Positions 45,879-54,989 are shown, numbered from the stretch's first letter. The stretch: DNA of 64,000 nucleotides from Micromonospora ureilytica (GCF_015751765.1 NZ_JADOTX010000001.1:4092001-4156000); one strand, 5' to 3'. A program made the numbers and translations. The notes: a model not told the origin generated them from the letters alone.

Positions 45879-46079
45879 ATGACCCCGATGATCACAGCGG
45901 CCTTGGCCGCGGCGCAGTGGCGCAAGAGCAGCCGCAGCGGCGACGAAGGCGCCTGCGTGGAGGTGGCCACGATTCCGCGACTCGTGGCCGTCCGCGACTC
46001 CAAAGACCCGGCCGGCCCGGCCCTGCTGTTCCCCGCGGCGGCCTGGGCCGCCTTCGCCCAGGCTCCACCCCGCCCCTGA
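45879..46079 (+). CDS. DUF397 protein, partner of the upstream regulator
   Basis: 66 aa from ATG 45879. Core WRKSSRSGDEGACVEVA, then VAVRDSKDPAGPALLFPAAAWAAFA, the complete DUF397 pattern. Most members start near the tryptophan; the leader MTPMITAALAAAQ is slightly longer. Co-transcribed with the HTH gene; a toxin-antitoxin-like or sigma-modulating role has been suggested for such pairs, without proof here. Confidence 0.93.
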   Translation: MTPMITAALAAAQWRKSSRSGDEGACVEVATIPRLVAVRDSKDPAGPALLFPAAAWAAFAQAPPRP

Positions 46080-46222
46080 CCAGAACCGTCGCACCCCCGG
46101 AACGCACCAACCGCTGACCCGGCCCGCCCCGCGCCGCTGACCACGGCTCGCGGCGGGCCGGAGTGCACCTGGCGGCCGAGGTACGGCTGACCTCGGCCGC
46201 GCCGCAGGCCGCTCGGCCGCGC

Positions 46223-46292
46223 CGATCTTGCACTTTCTGTTGCCGAAATATGCGGAATGACCCGTTATGCCGCCGCACAAAGTGCAAGATCG
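46223..46292. repeat. Family A palindromic element, copy 4
   Basis: 70 bp, arms CGATCTTGCACTTT and AAAGTGCAAGATCG, less exact inside, centre with ATGCGG and TTATGC as in the 7894 copy. It begins 144 bp after the DUF397 stop. Confidence 0.9.
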
Positions 46293-46303
46293 CGGTGGAC
46301 CTG

Positions 46304-46379
46304 GTCGATCATGGAGTTGTGGTGCCTGACTTAGGAGCGTAACGGCTAGTTTGTCCCCCACCACAAGTCCATGATCGAC
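46304..46379. repeat. 76-bp palindrome with GATCATGG ends
   Basis: Arms GTCGATCATGGAGTTGTGGT and ACCACAAGTCCATGATCGAC around an unpaired TAGGAGCGTAACGGCTAG-type centre. It lies 12 bp from the family A copy and 55 bp from the ROK stop (46434, minus). The GATCATGG start resembles family B (GTTGATCATGG), but the centre is different. Confidence 0.85.
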
Positions 46380-46433
46380 GGGGCGAGGGCGGGGTGAGGG
46401 CGGGCGAGGGCGGAGCCGGGCGGGGCGGGACGC

Positions 46434-47483
46434 TCAGGCGACCAGGGGGCGGGACTCCGGGACGGTGCGGAGCGTTTCCAGTGCGGCGATCGCGACTCCC
46501 CGGGCACCGGCCATGTCCCGGTCCGGCACCAGCGCGAAGGTGGCCACCGCCGCCTGCTCCTCACGGAGCACTGTGTGCTCGCGGACCGTCGCCAGGAACC
46601 AGTCGCGGAACTCCGGTGCCGCTTCCACCACGCCACCGCCGACGAAGTACGCGTGCGGGTCGGTGAAGTTCGCGGCAACGGTGAACAGCCGCCCCAGCGC
46701 CATCGCCTGTTGGGCGAAGAGGTCCCGGGCGAGGGCGTCCCCCCGCTCGCCGTACCCGCGGACCAGCTTGGCCGCTCGGGCCACCGGTTCGGCGGCGAGC
46801 GGGTGGTCGGGGTACCGGGTCAGCCAGTACGGCAGCAGGTTGCGCTCGATGCCGGTCAGCGAGGCGACGCTCTCCACGTCTCCGGTGAAGCCGCAGGCAC
46901 ATCTGGGCTCCGGCTGGTCGGGGCCGAGCAGCCCGTTCAGCGGGATGTGCACGTGGCCGAGCTCGCCGGCCATTCCGGACGCACCGGCGATCACCCGACC
47001 GCTCTCGACCACACCGCCGCCGAGGCCGGTGCCGACGATGGCGGACACCGACGAGCGGTTCATCGCGTCGACGCCGAAGTAGACGTGGTGGGCGTACAGC
47101 GCGGCGGCGTTGCCGTCGTTGTGATAGATCACCGGCAGACCGAGGCGTCGCTCCAGCGCTCCTCGCACGTCGAAGCCCCGCCAGGCCGGCTGGGAGAAGT
47201 TGGTGGACCCCCGCGACGAGATGACGCCGTCGGCGCTGGCCGGGCCGGGAGTGTCCAGCCCCACCGCCTGAACCAGGTCACGTGGCACGCCGGTCTGCGC
47301 CAGGGCGCCGTCCAGTGCCCGAGCCAGTGCCTCGATGGCTGCCTCCGGCCCGGCCTGCACCTCGCTGGGGATCTCCAACAGGCCGTCCACGAGGAAGTGG
47401 CCGTCCACCGTCAGCACGGTGGCGTTGTTGCTGGTGCCGCCGTTGTCCAAGCCGACGACCACCGGCACCCCTGCGCTGCCCAC
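46434..47483 (-). CDS. ROK-family sugar kinase-like protein
   Basis: 349 aa from GTG 47483, with GGGAGG 10 bp upstream. No DNA-binding domain, so it is kinase-like rather than a NagC-type repressor. VVGLDNGGTSNNATVLT forms the ATP loop (DNGGT for DIGGT); GLDTPGPA, YHNDGNAAALYAHH, VGTGLGGGVV and GELGHVHIPL follow the family. The zinc site reads CACGFTGDVES where CxCGxxGCxE is usual: the third cysteine is Asp. Substrate probably a sugar; the altered zinc site leaves activity open. The open frame continues upstream through a tandem repeat, but that is not coding. Confidence 0.85.
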   Translation of the reverse strand: MGSAGVPVVVGLDNGGTSNNATVLTVDGHFLVDGLLEIPSEVQAGPEAAIEALARALDGALAQTGVPRDLVQAVGLDTPGPASADGVISSRGSTNFSQPAWRGFDVRGALERRLGLPVIYHNDGNAAALYAHHVYFGVDAMNRSSVSAIVGTGLGGGVVESGRVIAGASGMAGELGHVHIPLNGLLGPDQPEPRCACGFTGDVESVASLTGIERNLLPYWLTRYPDHPLAAEPVARAAKLVRGYGERGDALARDLFAQQAMALGRLFTVAANFTDPHAYFVGGGVVEAAPEFRDWFLATVREHTVLREEQAAVATFALVPDRDMAGARGVAIAALETLRTVPESRPLVA

Positions 47484-47613
47484 CGAAACCGCCTCCCGCC
47501 GTGATGAGTGTGAGCCGAGGCTAGTGCCAAGCCCTCTCCCCCGCCACGCCCGGCCACCCAACCGAATCTGCTCCGTGACCTGAACCGGACGCTCAGCCGG
47601 TTTCCCAGCCAAA

Positions 47614-47704
47614 AGCCCGCGCCATGAGCCCGCGCCATGAGCCCGCGCCATGAGCCCGCGCCATGAGCCCGCGCCATGAGCCCGCGCCATGAGCCCGCGC
47701 CACT
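47614..47704. repeat. 13-bp tandem repeat, seven copies
   Basis: Seven copies of AGCCCGCGCCATG (47614-47704; the last ends CT). Because 13 is not divisible by three, each frame reads a 13-residue repeat. It sits in the ROK leader region and interrupts the DUF397 remnant exactly at its ninth codon. Confidence 0.95.
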
Positions 47705-47723
47705 GCGCGCCGGTCAGGTCCAT
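47697..47723 (-). pseudogene. DUF397 gene remnant (first nine codons)
   Basis: ATG 47723 reads MDLTGAQWR, the standard opening of DUF397 proteins (usually followed by KS-RS-). At the arginine the frame enters the 13-bp repeat array and homology ends. The ATG overlaps the stop of the HTH remnant, the normal arrangement of an HTH/DUF397 pair. Confidence 0.65.
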
Positions 47724-47880
47724 GATGCCGCCGCTTTCCGGATGAGGTCGAAGGACTGCACCCGCAGTCGAGCCTCGCCGCAGATCCGTGCCCACCGCCT
47801 GTCCAGGGCAGCAATCTCACTTGTCGATTCGATGATCTGCGCCTGCGCCTGCCCGTCGACGTGGGCGGCGCGACCGGGCG
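47714..47880 (-). pseudogene. C-terminal remnant of an HTH/DUF5753 regulator
   Basis: About 54 codons ending at TGA 47714-47716. The frame reads AQAQIIESTSEIAALDRRWA, then RICGEARLRVQSFDLIRKAA and SWT. This matches the last part of DUF5753 regulators, where a DRR/RFD-L helix and a DLIR-A-SW ending are common. The 5' part is gone: the region beyond 47880 is the end of the PrmC-like gene. With the DUF397 start at 47723 it is the relic of a second regulator pair. Confidence 0.65.
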
Positions 47881-47888
47881 GGGCCGGC

Positions 47889-48677
47889 TCAGCCGGGACG
47901 GCGGGCGGTTACCGCTGTGGCGTCCAGGTCGTCGTCGTGGCGGACGGTCGGCAGCAGTCCGGCCGCGCGGAACGCGTCGCAGAGCGTGTCCACCTGGGTG
48001 GTGCCGGCCTCCACCACGAGGTGGCCACCGGGGGCCAGCCAGCCGGCCGCGTCGGCACCCACCCGGCGCAGCACGGAGAGCCCGTCCGGGCCGCCGTCGA
48101 GCGCCACCGGGGCCTCGTGCAGTCGCGCCTCCGGCGGCATGAGCGCGACCGCGTCGGTCGGCACGTACGGGGCGTTGGCGACCACCAGGTCCAGCCGGCC
48201 CCTCCACCGCTGGGGCAGCGGGGCGAAGAGGTCCCCCTCGTACACCTCGACGTTCAGCCCGACGACGTTGCGGCGCGCGCATGCCACGGCCGCCGGGTCG
48301 ATGTCGGCGGCGGCCAGCCAGCGCGGCGTGAGCCGCTGCGCCAGCGCGACGGTGGTGGCCCCGGAACCGCAGCAGAGGTCGACCACGGCCGGCGCCGCGC
48401 CGGTCAGGTCGGCCGCCAGCTCCACCAGCAGGGCGGTCCGGGCACGGGGCACGAAGACGCCCTCGTCGACGGCGATCCGCAGGCCGCAGAACTCCGCCCA
48501 ACCGAGCAGGTACTCCAACGGTTCACCGGCCACCCGGCGGTCGGTCAGGTCGGCCAACGCCGCCGGGCTGTGCGCGGCGGCCAGCAGCAGCTCGGCCTCG
48601 TCCTCGGCGTAGACGCAACCGGCGGCCCACAACCGGCCCACCAGAGCGGCCCGGTCGGAGTGGGAAGAAGGCGCCAT
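47889..48677 (-). CDS. PrmC/HemK-like glutamine methyltransferase
   Basis: 262 aa. N-terminal helical domain (1-75) with RRVAGEPLEYLLGWAEFCG, then FVPRARTALLVE and SAM site VVDLCCGSGATTVALAQ. The catalytic NPPY is replaced by NAPY (VVANAPYVPTDAVALMPPEA). The family methylates the GGQ glutamine of release factors, but this variant is a paralogue; the true prmC in actinobacteria lies beside prfA, which is not here. Substrate unknown. Starts 8 bp after the cystathionine gamma-lyase-like gene. Confidence 0.85.
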   Translation of the reverse strand: MAPSSHSDRAALVGRLWAAGCVYAEDEAELLLAAAHSPAALADLTDRRVAGEPLEYLLGWAEFCGLRIAVDEGVFVPRARTALLVELAADLTGAAPAVVDLCCGSGATTVALAQRLTPRWLAAADIDPAAVACARRNVVGLNVEVYEGDLFAPLPQRWRGRLDLVVANAPYVPTDAVALMPPEARLHEAPVALDGGPDGLSVLRRVGADAAGWLAPGGHLVVEAGTTQVDTLCDAFRAAGLLPTVRHDDDLDATAVTARRPG

Positions 48678-48685
48678 CGGAGACG

Positions 48686-49804
48686 TCAGACCGCCCCGGC
48701 CACATCCAACGCGGCGGCGATGTCGGCCACCAGGTCCGCGGTGTCCTCCACGCCGCAGGAGAGTCGGACGAAGCCGGGAGCGGTGTCGTCACCCCACTGC
48801 GCCCGCCGGTCCGCCGTGGTGTGCAGGCCGCCGAAGGAGGTCGCCGCCGCCACCAGCCGGGCGGCCTCGACGAATCGGCCCACCCGGTCGGCGTCGCCCA
48901 GGTCGAACGAGAGCACCCCCGGTATCCGGCGCATCTGCGCCGAGGCCACCGAGTACGCGGGGTCGTCCGGCCGCCCCGGCCACCGCAGGCCGGTCACGTC
49001 CGACCGGCCGACGAGCAGGTCGACGATCGCGGCGGCGTTCGCGCTCTGCCGGGCCAGCCGCAGGTCGAGAGTGGCAAGCGACCGGTGGGCCAGCCAGGCG
49101 TCGAACGCGCCCGGCACCGCCCCGGTGGTGGTACGCCAGGTCGTCACCGCGTCGATCAGCTCGGTGGACCGGCTGGCCAGGTAGCCCAGCAGCAGGTCGG
49201 AGTGGCCGGTGAGCGCCTTCGTGCCGGAGGCGACCACCAGGTCGGCACCGAGATCCAGCGGGCGCTGACCGAGCGGGGTGGCAGTGGTGTTGTCCACGGC
49301 GAGCAGCGCGCCGGCGGCGTGCGCCCGCTCGGCCAGGGCCGCCACGTCGACCACGTCCAGGCCCGGGTTGGCGGGAGTCTCCACCAGCACCAGCCGGACG
49401 CCCTCGAACGACGGGTACGGCCCGACGGTCGGCACGAAGAGCACCCGGACGCCGATGGCCTCCAGGACTCCGGTGGCGAACGCCCGGACCGGAAAGTATC
49501 CGTCGGTGGGGAGCACCACTGTGTCCCCCGGACGCAGCAGGCTGAGCAGCAGGCCGGTGATGGCCGCCTGACCGGTCGCGAAGACCCGGCAGTCACCGCC
49601 CTCCAACTCGCCGACCGCCGCCTCCAGCAGCCGCCGGGTCGGGTTGTCGGGGCGACCGTAGCCGTTCGGCGACGCGCCCTGACCCTGGAACGGGTCGAGG
49701 TGGTACGGCGCGGCGAAGACCGGCCCGGGCAGGAACGGGTCCCCCGGTGCCGGTTCGGGCAGGCCGGCGCGTACGCAGCGCGTGCCGTCTCCCCACTCGG
49801 TCAT
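48686..49804 (-). CDS. Cystathionine gamma-lyase-like PLP enzyme
   Basis: 372 aa from ATG 49804 (MTEWGDGTRCVRAG), 8 bp after gpsA. Cys/Met-metabolism PLP family: FATGQAAITGLLLSLLRPGD, VLVETPANPGLDVVDVAAL, DNTTATPLGQRPLDLGAD and the PLP lysine in SGTKALTGHSDLLLG. The usual RYSN-type stretch is NGYGRPDNPTRR, close to lyases of reverse transsulfuration. Substrate specificity (cystathionine, homocysteine, methionine) cannot be fixed from sequence. Confidence 0.88.
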   Translation of the reverse strand: MTEWGDGTRCVRAGLPEPAPGDPFLPGPVFAAPYHLDPFQGQGASPNGYGRPDNPTRRLLEAAVGELEGGDCRVFATGQAAITGLLLSLLRPGDTVVLPTDGYFPVRAFATGVLEAIGVRVLFVPTVGPYPSFEGVRLVLVETPANPGLDVVDVAALAERAHAAGALLAVDNTTATPLGQRPLDLGADLVVASGTKALTGHSDLLLGYLASRSTELIDAVTTWRTTTGAVPGAFDAWLAHRSLATLDLRLARQSANAAAIVDLLVGRSDVTGLRWPGRPDDPAYSVASAQMRRIPGVLSFDLGDADRVGRFVEAARLVAAATSFGGLHTTADRRAQWGDDTAPGFVRLSCGVEDTADLVADIAAALDVAGAV

Positions 49805-49812
49805 CGGGTTCC

Positions 49813-50820
49813 TCACTCGTACGACTCGGGTTTCGCGGTGCGGCTCATCAGGGTCTCCACGGCGAGGCGCGGGTCCATCCCCTCGTGGCAGATCCGCTCC
49901 ACGTGCTCGGTGATCGGCATCTCCACGCCGTGCGCCCGGGCCAGGTCGCGGATCGCCAGGCAGCTCTTCACGCCCTCGGCGGTCTGCCGGGTGGCGGCCT
50001 GGGCCTGCTCCAGCGTCTCGCCCCGGCCCAGGTGCTCGCCGAAGGTGCGGTTGCGGGCCAGCGGGGACGAGCAGGAGGCGACCAGGTCGCCCATGCCGGC
50101 GAGGCCGGCGAAGGTGATCGGGTCCGCGCCGAGCGCCACGCCCAGCCGGGCCGTCTCGGCCAGCCCACGGGTCATCAGCATGGCCCGGGTGTTGTCGCCG
50201 AAACCCATCGCGGTGGCGATGCCGTACGACAGGGCGATCACGTTCTTGACCGCCCCGCCCAGCTCACAGCCGATCACGTCGTCGTTGGTGTAGGGGCGCA
50301 GGTACGGCGTCCGGATGGACGACTGGACGAGCGTGGCGCGGGCGCTGTTCGTCCCGGCGACCACCGTCGCGGCGGGCTGCTCGGCGGCGATCTCCGGGGC
50401 CAGGTTCGGGCCGGACACGACGACCACCCGGTCCGCGGCGACCCCTGCGGTCTCCACGATGACCTCGCTCATCCGCTTGGTGGTGCCCAGCTCGATGCCC
50501 TTCATCAGCGACACCAGTGTGGAATCCGGGTGCAGGTGCCCGGCCCATTCGGCGAGGTTGCCGCGCAGGGTCTGCGACGGCACGGCCAGCACCACCACCT
50601 CGGCGCCGGTGATCGCCTCGGCGGCGTCGGCGGTGGCGGTGACGCGGGCCGGCAGCAGCAGGTCGGGCAGGTACTCCGGATTGCGGCGCTCGGCCCGGAT
50701 GCTCTCGGCGACCGGCGCGCGGCGGGCCCACACCGTCACGTCCCGCCCCGCGTCGGCGAGGATCTTGGCGAACGCGGTGCCCCAGGAACCGGCACCGAGC
50801 ACCGCGACGTGACCGCTCAT
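49813..50820 (-). CDS. gpsA: Glycerol-3-phosphate dehydrogenase [NAD(P)+]
   Basis: Makes sn-glycerol-3-phosphate from dihydroxyacetone phosphate for phospholipids. 335 aa from ATG 50820, overlapping the plsC stop (ATGA). NAD loop [19 protein letters not shown]; catalytic lysine in [25 protein letters not shown] and [20 protein letters not shown]. Coupled to plsC, which uses a derivative of its product. Confidence 0.97.
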   Translation of the reverse strand: MSGHVAVLGAGSWGTAFAKILADAGRDVTVWARRAPVAESIRAERRNPEYLPDLLLPARVTATADAAEAITGAEVVVLAVPSQTLRGNLAEWAGHLHPDSTLVSLMKGIELGTTKRMSEVIVETAGVAADRVVVVSGPNLAPEIAAEQPAATVVAGTNSARATLVQSSIRTPYLRPYTNDDVIGCELGGAVKNVIALSYGIATAMGFGDNTRAMLMTRGLAETARLGVALGADPITFAGLAGMGDLVASCSSPLARNRTFGEHLGRGETLEQAQAATRQTAEGVKSCLAIRDLARAHGVEMPITEHVERICHEGMDPRLAVETLMSRTAKPESYE

Positions 50821-51554
50821 GCCGCGTCGTCCAGCTGCTCGCGGCCGACGGAGGGTCGGGCCGGTCGCTCCCACAGTGGCGGCGGGGTACCGCCACGGAC
50901 CTCGGCGAGCATGTCCCGCAGCCGCAACATGATGGTGTCCGTCATCTCCTCGAGGGTGGCCCGGGTCGGCTGGGCGTCCGCCCACCGGCTCAGGTCGATC
51001 GGCTCCCCGGCGGCAACGGTCACCGGGATCCGGGGGCGCAGGCTGACACGGGTCGTCCGCGGGTCGAAGATCCGTTCCGGCCCCCACATCACCACCGGTA
51101 CGACCGGGGCGCCGGTGGCCAGGGCCAGCCGGGCCGCACCGGTCTTGGCCTTCATCGGCCAGAGCTCCGGCTGTCGCGTGGTGGTGCCCTCAGGGTAGAT
51201 CACGACCGCGCCGCCCTCGTCGAGCGCGGCGACCAGTGCGTCCAGCGAGCGGACGGCGTCGGTGCTGCCCCGCTCGACCGGGATCTGCCGGCACCGGTGC
51301 AGGATCCAGCCGACCACCGGCACCCGGAAAACGCTGGCCTTGCCCAGGTACTGCGGCCAGCGCCCGGAGTCGTAGATGAAGTGCGCGGACACCAACGGGT
51401 CGGCGTGCGAGATGTGGTTCGCCACGACGATCACGCCGCCGTCGCCGTGGAGATGTTCCTGACCACGCCAGGTACGCCGGGTCCAGACGGTCATCACCGG
51501 CTTCACCAGCCCCACGGCGAACCGTTGCCAGAACCCCAGCCTCCGCCGTGCCAC
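50817..51554 (-). CDS. plsC: 1-acyl-sn-glycerol-3-phosphate acyltransferase
   Basis: Transfers the second acyl chain to give phosphatidic acid. 245 aa from GTG 51554, with GAGGAGG upstream. HX4D motif [49 protein letters not shown]. One weak hydrophobic stretch suggests peripheral membrane location. Translationally coupled to gpsA. Confidence 0.93.
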   Translation of the reverse strand: MARRRLGFWQRFAVGLVKPVMTVWTRRTWRGQEHLHGDGGVIVVANHISHADPLVSAHFIYDSGRWPQYLGKASVFRVPVVGWILHRCRQIPVERGSTDAVRSLDALVAALDEGGAVVIYPEGTTTRQPELWPMKAKTGAARLALATGAPVVPVVMWGPERIFDPRTTRVSLRPRIPVTVAAGEPIDLSRWADAQPTRATLEEMTDTIMLRLRDMLAEVRGGTPPPLWERPARPSVGREQLDDAA

Positions 51555-51682
51555 TGTGCCTCCTCGTCGCGCCCCAACCCCGCCGCGAAATCCCGCCCGC
51601 GACACCCGCAGCGGAAATCATGCCTGCTCGCCCCCGGTACGGCCAGCGAGGGGCCCGCCGTCCGGCTGGCAGGATTGCGGAC

Positions 51683-52330
51683 GTGAGTCAGCCGAGGTGG
51701 GCCGTGGTGGTGCCGGTGAAGCAGCTGGCCGCGGCCAAGAGCCGGCTGCGGGGCGCGCTGCCCGGCGTACCCCATGAGGAGTTGGCGCTGGCCCTGGCGG
51801 CCGACACGCTCCGCGCGGTGCTGGCCTGCCCGGCGGTCGCCGAGGCCCTGGTGGTGACCGACGACCCCCGGGTGGCGGCGGCGGCGCGGGCGGCCGGCGC
51901 GCGGGTGCTGCCGGACGAGCCACGCGCCGGCCTGAACGCCGCGTTCCGGCACGGAGCGGCCGGGGCCGCCGCCGGGTGGGTGGCCGGGATCACCGGGGAC
52001 GTGCCGGCGCTACGCCCGGCCGAGCTGGCCGGCGCGCTGCTCGCGGCGCAGAACGGCCATCCCGCGGCACGCCGCTTCCTGCCGGACGCACCCGGCGGAG
52101 GCACGGTGCTGCTCACCGCCCCGCCTGGCGTGCCGTTGGATCCTCGCTTCGGGGTGGGCTCGGCGGTCGCGCACGCGGCGAGCGGGGCACTGCCGCTCGA
52201 CGGCGACTGGCCCAGCCTGCGCCGGGACGTGGACACCGCCGCGGACCTGGCCGCCGCCGCCCGGCTCGGGCTGGGGCCGCGCACGGCCGCGCTCGTGGCC
52301 TCCGCTCACCCCGCCCGCGCCGCGGGCTGA
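51683..52330 (+). CDS. cofC: 2-phospholactate/phosphoenolpyruvate guanylyltransferase (F420)
   Basis: Activates phosphoenolpyruvate or phospholactate with GTP for coenzyme F420 synthesis (fbiD in mycobacteria). 215 aa from GTG 51683. VVPVKQLAAAKSRLRGAL is the nucleotide-binding start; VTDDPRVAAAARAAGARVLP; ITGDVPALRPAEL (metal Asp); GGTVLLTAPP and FGVGSAVAHAASGA. Divergent from plsC, and close to ppk as in M. tuberculosis (Rv2983-Rv2984). Confidence 0.92.
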   Translation: MSQPRWAVVVPVKQLAAAKSRLRGALPGVPHEELALALAADTLRAVLACPAVAEALVVTDDPRVAAAARAAGARVLPDEPRAGLNAAFRHGAAGAAAGWVAGITGDVPALRPAELAGALLAAQNGHPAARRFLPDAPGGGTVLLTAPPGVPLDPRFGVGSAVAHAASGALPLDGDWPSLRRDVDTAADLAAAARLGLGPRTAALVASAHPARAAG

Positions 52331-52376
52331 GCTCGCCCGGCTCCGCCGGCTGAACCCCCGGGTGTACGGTGCCAGC

Positions 52377-52574
52377 ATGCAGGGCACGGTGGCCAGCTAC
52401 GACGCGGCGACGCGCAGCGGTGTCCTGCTGCTCGACGACGGCACCGAGATGCGCTTCCCCGCCCGGGCCTTCGACGCCTCCGGGCTGCGACTTCTCCGGC
52501 TCGGTCAGCGGGTTCGCATCGACACCGATCCCGACGGAGAGGTTGTCCGGGTGACATTGCCGACGATGATCTGA
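52377..52574 (+). CDS. Small cold-shock-like OB-fold protein
   Basis: 65 aa from ATG 52377 (MQGTVASYDAATRSGVLLLD). The pattern G-V-x-Y-D-x3-x-x-G-x-L-x2-DDG and a five-strand alternation resemble a cold-shock domain, but the aromatic RNP residues are mostly missing. Small proteins of this kind precede ppk in related actinobacteria. Nucleic-acid binding is possible, not shown. Confidence 0.7.
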   Translation: MQGTVASYDAATRSGVLLLDDGTEMRFPARAFDASGLRLLRLGQRVRIDTDPDGEVVRVTLPTMI

Positions 52575-52588
52575 CCCGGCGAGCCCAA

Positions 52589-52610
52589 GTTCATTTTGCG
52601 TTTACCGTAA
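52589..52610 (+). promoter_or_regulatory. PHO box upstream of ppk
   Basis: Two adjacent 11-bp repeats GTTCATTTTGC and GTTTACCGTAA match the PhoP direct-repeat unit of Streptomyces (GTTCACC-n4). GATTAT (52617-52622) is a likely -10 box, putting the transcript start at about the GTG (52629). PhoP activation under phosphate starvation is inferred. Confidence 0.75.
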
Positions 52611-52628
52611 TCGGGTGATTATGAGCGG

Positions 52629-54989
52629 GTGAGCACCCCTCGCGAGCAACCGGTCCACCCGCCCACCACCGACCTCCGCAACGGCTCCCGCGCGCGCGGG
52701 ACCGATGGACGCTTCCGCCCGTCCCGCGCCGAACGCGCCAGCGCCGCCCGTGCCGACACCCTCGCGGACGATCCCGGCGCCGCCTCCTCCGGGCTGGACG
52801 AGGTCATCGAACCCGCGCCGACGATCGAGGCGGACGGCCCGGCCGCCGGTGACGTCCACCCGGTCCTGCCGGGCGGCCTGTCGGCGGGTGCCGGGCAGGG
52901 GGACGACGACGCGCCCCCCGCTCCGCCGCTGCCGGAGGACCGCTTCCTCAACCGGGAGCTGTCCTGGCTCGACTTCAACGCCCGGGTGCTCACCCTGGCC
53001 GAGGACCAGAACACACCGCTGCTGGAGCGGGCCAAGTTCCTGGCCATCTTCGCCAGCAATCTCGACGAGTTCTACATGGTGCGCATCGCCGGGCTGAAGC
53101 GGCGGCTCTCCGCCGGCCTGCCGGTGCGCGGCGGGGACCGGCTGCCCCTGCGTACGCAGTTGGAGCTGATCGCCGAGCGGACCGCCGCACTGGGCGCCCG
53201 GCACGCCGCCTGCTTCGTCGACGACGTGCTGCCCAAGCTCGCCGACGAGCGCATCCGGATCCTGCGCTGGGCTGAGCTGGGCGACGGCGAGCGGGAGCGG
53301 CTGCGCACCTACTTCCGGGAACACATCTTCCCGGTGCTGACGCCGCTCGCGGTGGACCCGGCGCACCCGTTCCCGTACATCTCGGGGCGGTCGCTGAACC
53401 TGGCGGTGGCGGTTCGTGACCCCGACGGCGGTTCGGAGCTGTTCGCCCGGGTGAAGGTGCCCAACAACGTCCCCCGTTTCGTCCGGGTGGACCGGGACCA
53501 GCCGGGCGTCCGGATGCTCCCGGTGGAGGACCTGATCTCGGTGCACCTGGGGCAGCTGTTCAGTGGCATGCAGGTGGTCGAGTGCCACCTGTTCCGGGTC
53601 ACCCGCAACGCCGAGGTGGAGGTCGACGAGGACCGCGACGAGGATCTGCTCCAGGCCCTGGAACGGGAGCTGGCCCGGCGGCGGTTCGGTCCCCCCGTCC
53701 GGCTGGAGGTCGCCGAGTCGATCTCCGACCACATGCTGGAGCTGCTCGTCCGCGAGCTGGACATGGACGACCAGGACGTCCTGCGGGTGCCCGGCCTGCT
53801 GGACCTGTCCGCGCTGTGGCAGGTCTACGGCGAGGCGGACCGGCCGGACCTGAAGGACCCGCCGTTCGTGCCGGCCACCCATCCCCGGCTCGCCGAGGGT
53901 GAGGTGCCGCGCAGCGTCTTCGCCACCCTGCGCGACGGCGACATCCTGGTGCACCACCCGTACCACTCGTTCGCCACCAGCGTGCAGCGCTTCATCGAGC
54001 AGGCCGCCGCCGACCCGAACGTGCTGGCCATCAAGCAGACCCTCTACCGGACCAGCGGCGACTCCCCGATCGTCGACGCGCTGGTCGACGCGGCCGCCGC
54101 CGGCAAGCAGGTGGTGGTGCTGGTGGAGGTGAAGGCCCGCTTCGACGAGGTGGCAAACATCGGCTGGGCCCGCACGCTGGAACGCGCCGGCTGCCACGTG
54201 GTGTACGGCCTGGTCGGCTTGAAGACGCACTGCAAGACCGCGCTTGTGGTGCGGCAGGAGGGCAACCAGATCCGTCGCTACTGCCACATCGGCACCGGCA
54301 ACTACCACCCGAAGACGGCCCGACTGTACGAGGACTTCGGCATGCTCACCGCCGACCCGGAGATCGGCGCGGACCTCACCGACCTGTTCAACGTGCTCAC
54401 CGGGTACAGCCGACAGACCGCGTACCGGCGGTTGCTCGTCGCACCGCAGGGCATCCGCAGCGGGCTCATCGAGCGGATCGAACGGGAGATCTCGCACGTC
54501 CGCCTGGGCATGCCCGGCCTGGTCCAGTTCAAGGTCAACTCGCTGGTCGACGAGGGGGTGACCGACGCGCTGTACCGCGCCTCCCAGGCCGGCGTACACG
54601 TCGACCTGCTCATCCGCGGCATGTGCACGCTGCGCCCCGGGGTGCCGGGGTTGTCGGAGAACATCCGGGTCCGCTCGATCCTCGGCCGGTTCCTGGAACA
54701 CTCCCGGGTCTTCCGGTTCGGCAACAACGGTGAGGCCGAGTTCTGGATGGGCTCGGCCGACCTCATGCACCGCAACCTGGACCGTCGGGTGGAGGCGCTG
54801 GTGCAGGTGAGCGATCCGATCGCCCGCGCGGAGCTGGACCACGTGCTGACCACCGCCATGGGTCCCGATGTGGACGCGTTCGAGCTGGCCGGAGACGGCA
54901 CGTGGACCCGGCGTACCGGCGATGACGACGCCGGCCGGGCGCATCTGCAGGAACTGCTGCTGCGCCGCGTCGGTGGCACGGCCAGCTGA
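52629..54989 (+). CDS. ppk: Polyphosphate kinase
   Basis: Reversible polyphosphate synthesis from ATP. 786 aa from GTG 52629. The first 100 residues are low-complexity and probably disordered. Then the standard PPK1 order: [52 protein letters not shown], catalytic His in [22 protein letters not shown], and [17 protein letters not shown] near the end. The start lies 18 bp after the PHO box, so the mRNA is probably leaderless. Confidence 0.96.
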   Translation: MSTPREQPVHPPTTDLRNGSRARGTDGRFRPSRAERASAARADTLADDPGAASSGLDEVIEPAPTIEADGPAAGDVHPVLPGGLSAGAGQGDDDAPPAPPLPEDRFLNRELSWLDFNARVLTLAEDQNTPLLERAKFLAIFASNLDEFYMVRIAGLKRRLSAGLPVRGGDRLPLRTQLELIAERTAALGARHAACFVDDVLPKLADERIRILRWAELGDGERERLRTYFREHIFPVLTPLAVDPAHPFPYISGRSLNLAVAVRDPDGGSELFARVKVPNNVPRFVRVDRDQPGVRMLPVEDLISVHLGQLFSGMQVVECHLFRVTRNAEVEVDEDRDEDLLQALERELARRRFGPPVRLEVAESISDHMLELLVRELDMDDQDVLRVPGLLDLSALWQVYGEADRPDLKDPPFVPATHPRLAEGEVPRSVFATLRDGDILVHHPYHSFATSVQRFIEQAAADPNVLAIKQTLYRTSGDSPIVDALVDAAAAGKQVVVLVEVKARFDEVANIGWARTLERAGCHVVYGLVGLKTHCKTALVVRQEGNQIRRYCHIGTGNYHPKTARLYEDFGMLTADPEIGADLTDLFNVLTGYSRQTAYRRLLVAPQGIRSGLIERIEREISHVRLGMPGLVQFKVNSLVDEGVTDALYRASQAGVHVDLLIRGMCTLRPGVPGLSENIRVRSILGRFLEHSRVFRFGNNGEAEFWMGSADLMHRNLDRRVEALVQVSDPIARAELDHVLTTAMGPDVDAFELAGDGTWTRRTGDDDAGRAHLQELLLRRVGGTAS

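Larger units (their letters stand above)
46080..46433. other. Convergent intergenic region with two palindromes
   Basis: 354 bp between the DUF397 and ROK stops. It holds the family A element (46223-46292), a second unrelated palindrome (46304-46379) and a G-rich repeat (46380-46433: GGGCGAGGGCGGGGTG-type). No gene was seen. Confidence 0.8.

Noticed and set aside
47614..47704. 13-bp tandem repeat as a CRISPR array
   Set aside because: Units are head-to-tail without spacers, and there are no cas genes in the window.
46434..47795. ROK gene starting near 47795
   Set aside because: The extra 100 codons come from the 13-bp repeat and a DUF397 relic. GTG 47483 has a ribosome site and starts at the conserved ATP loop.
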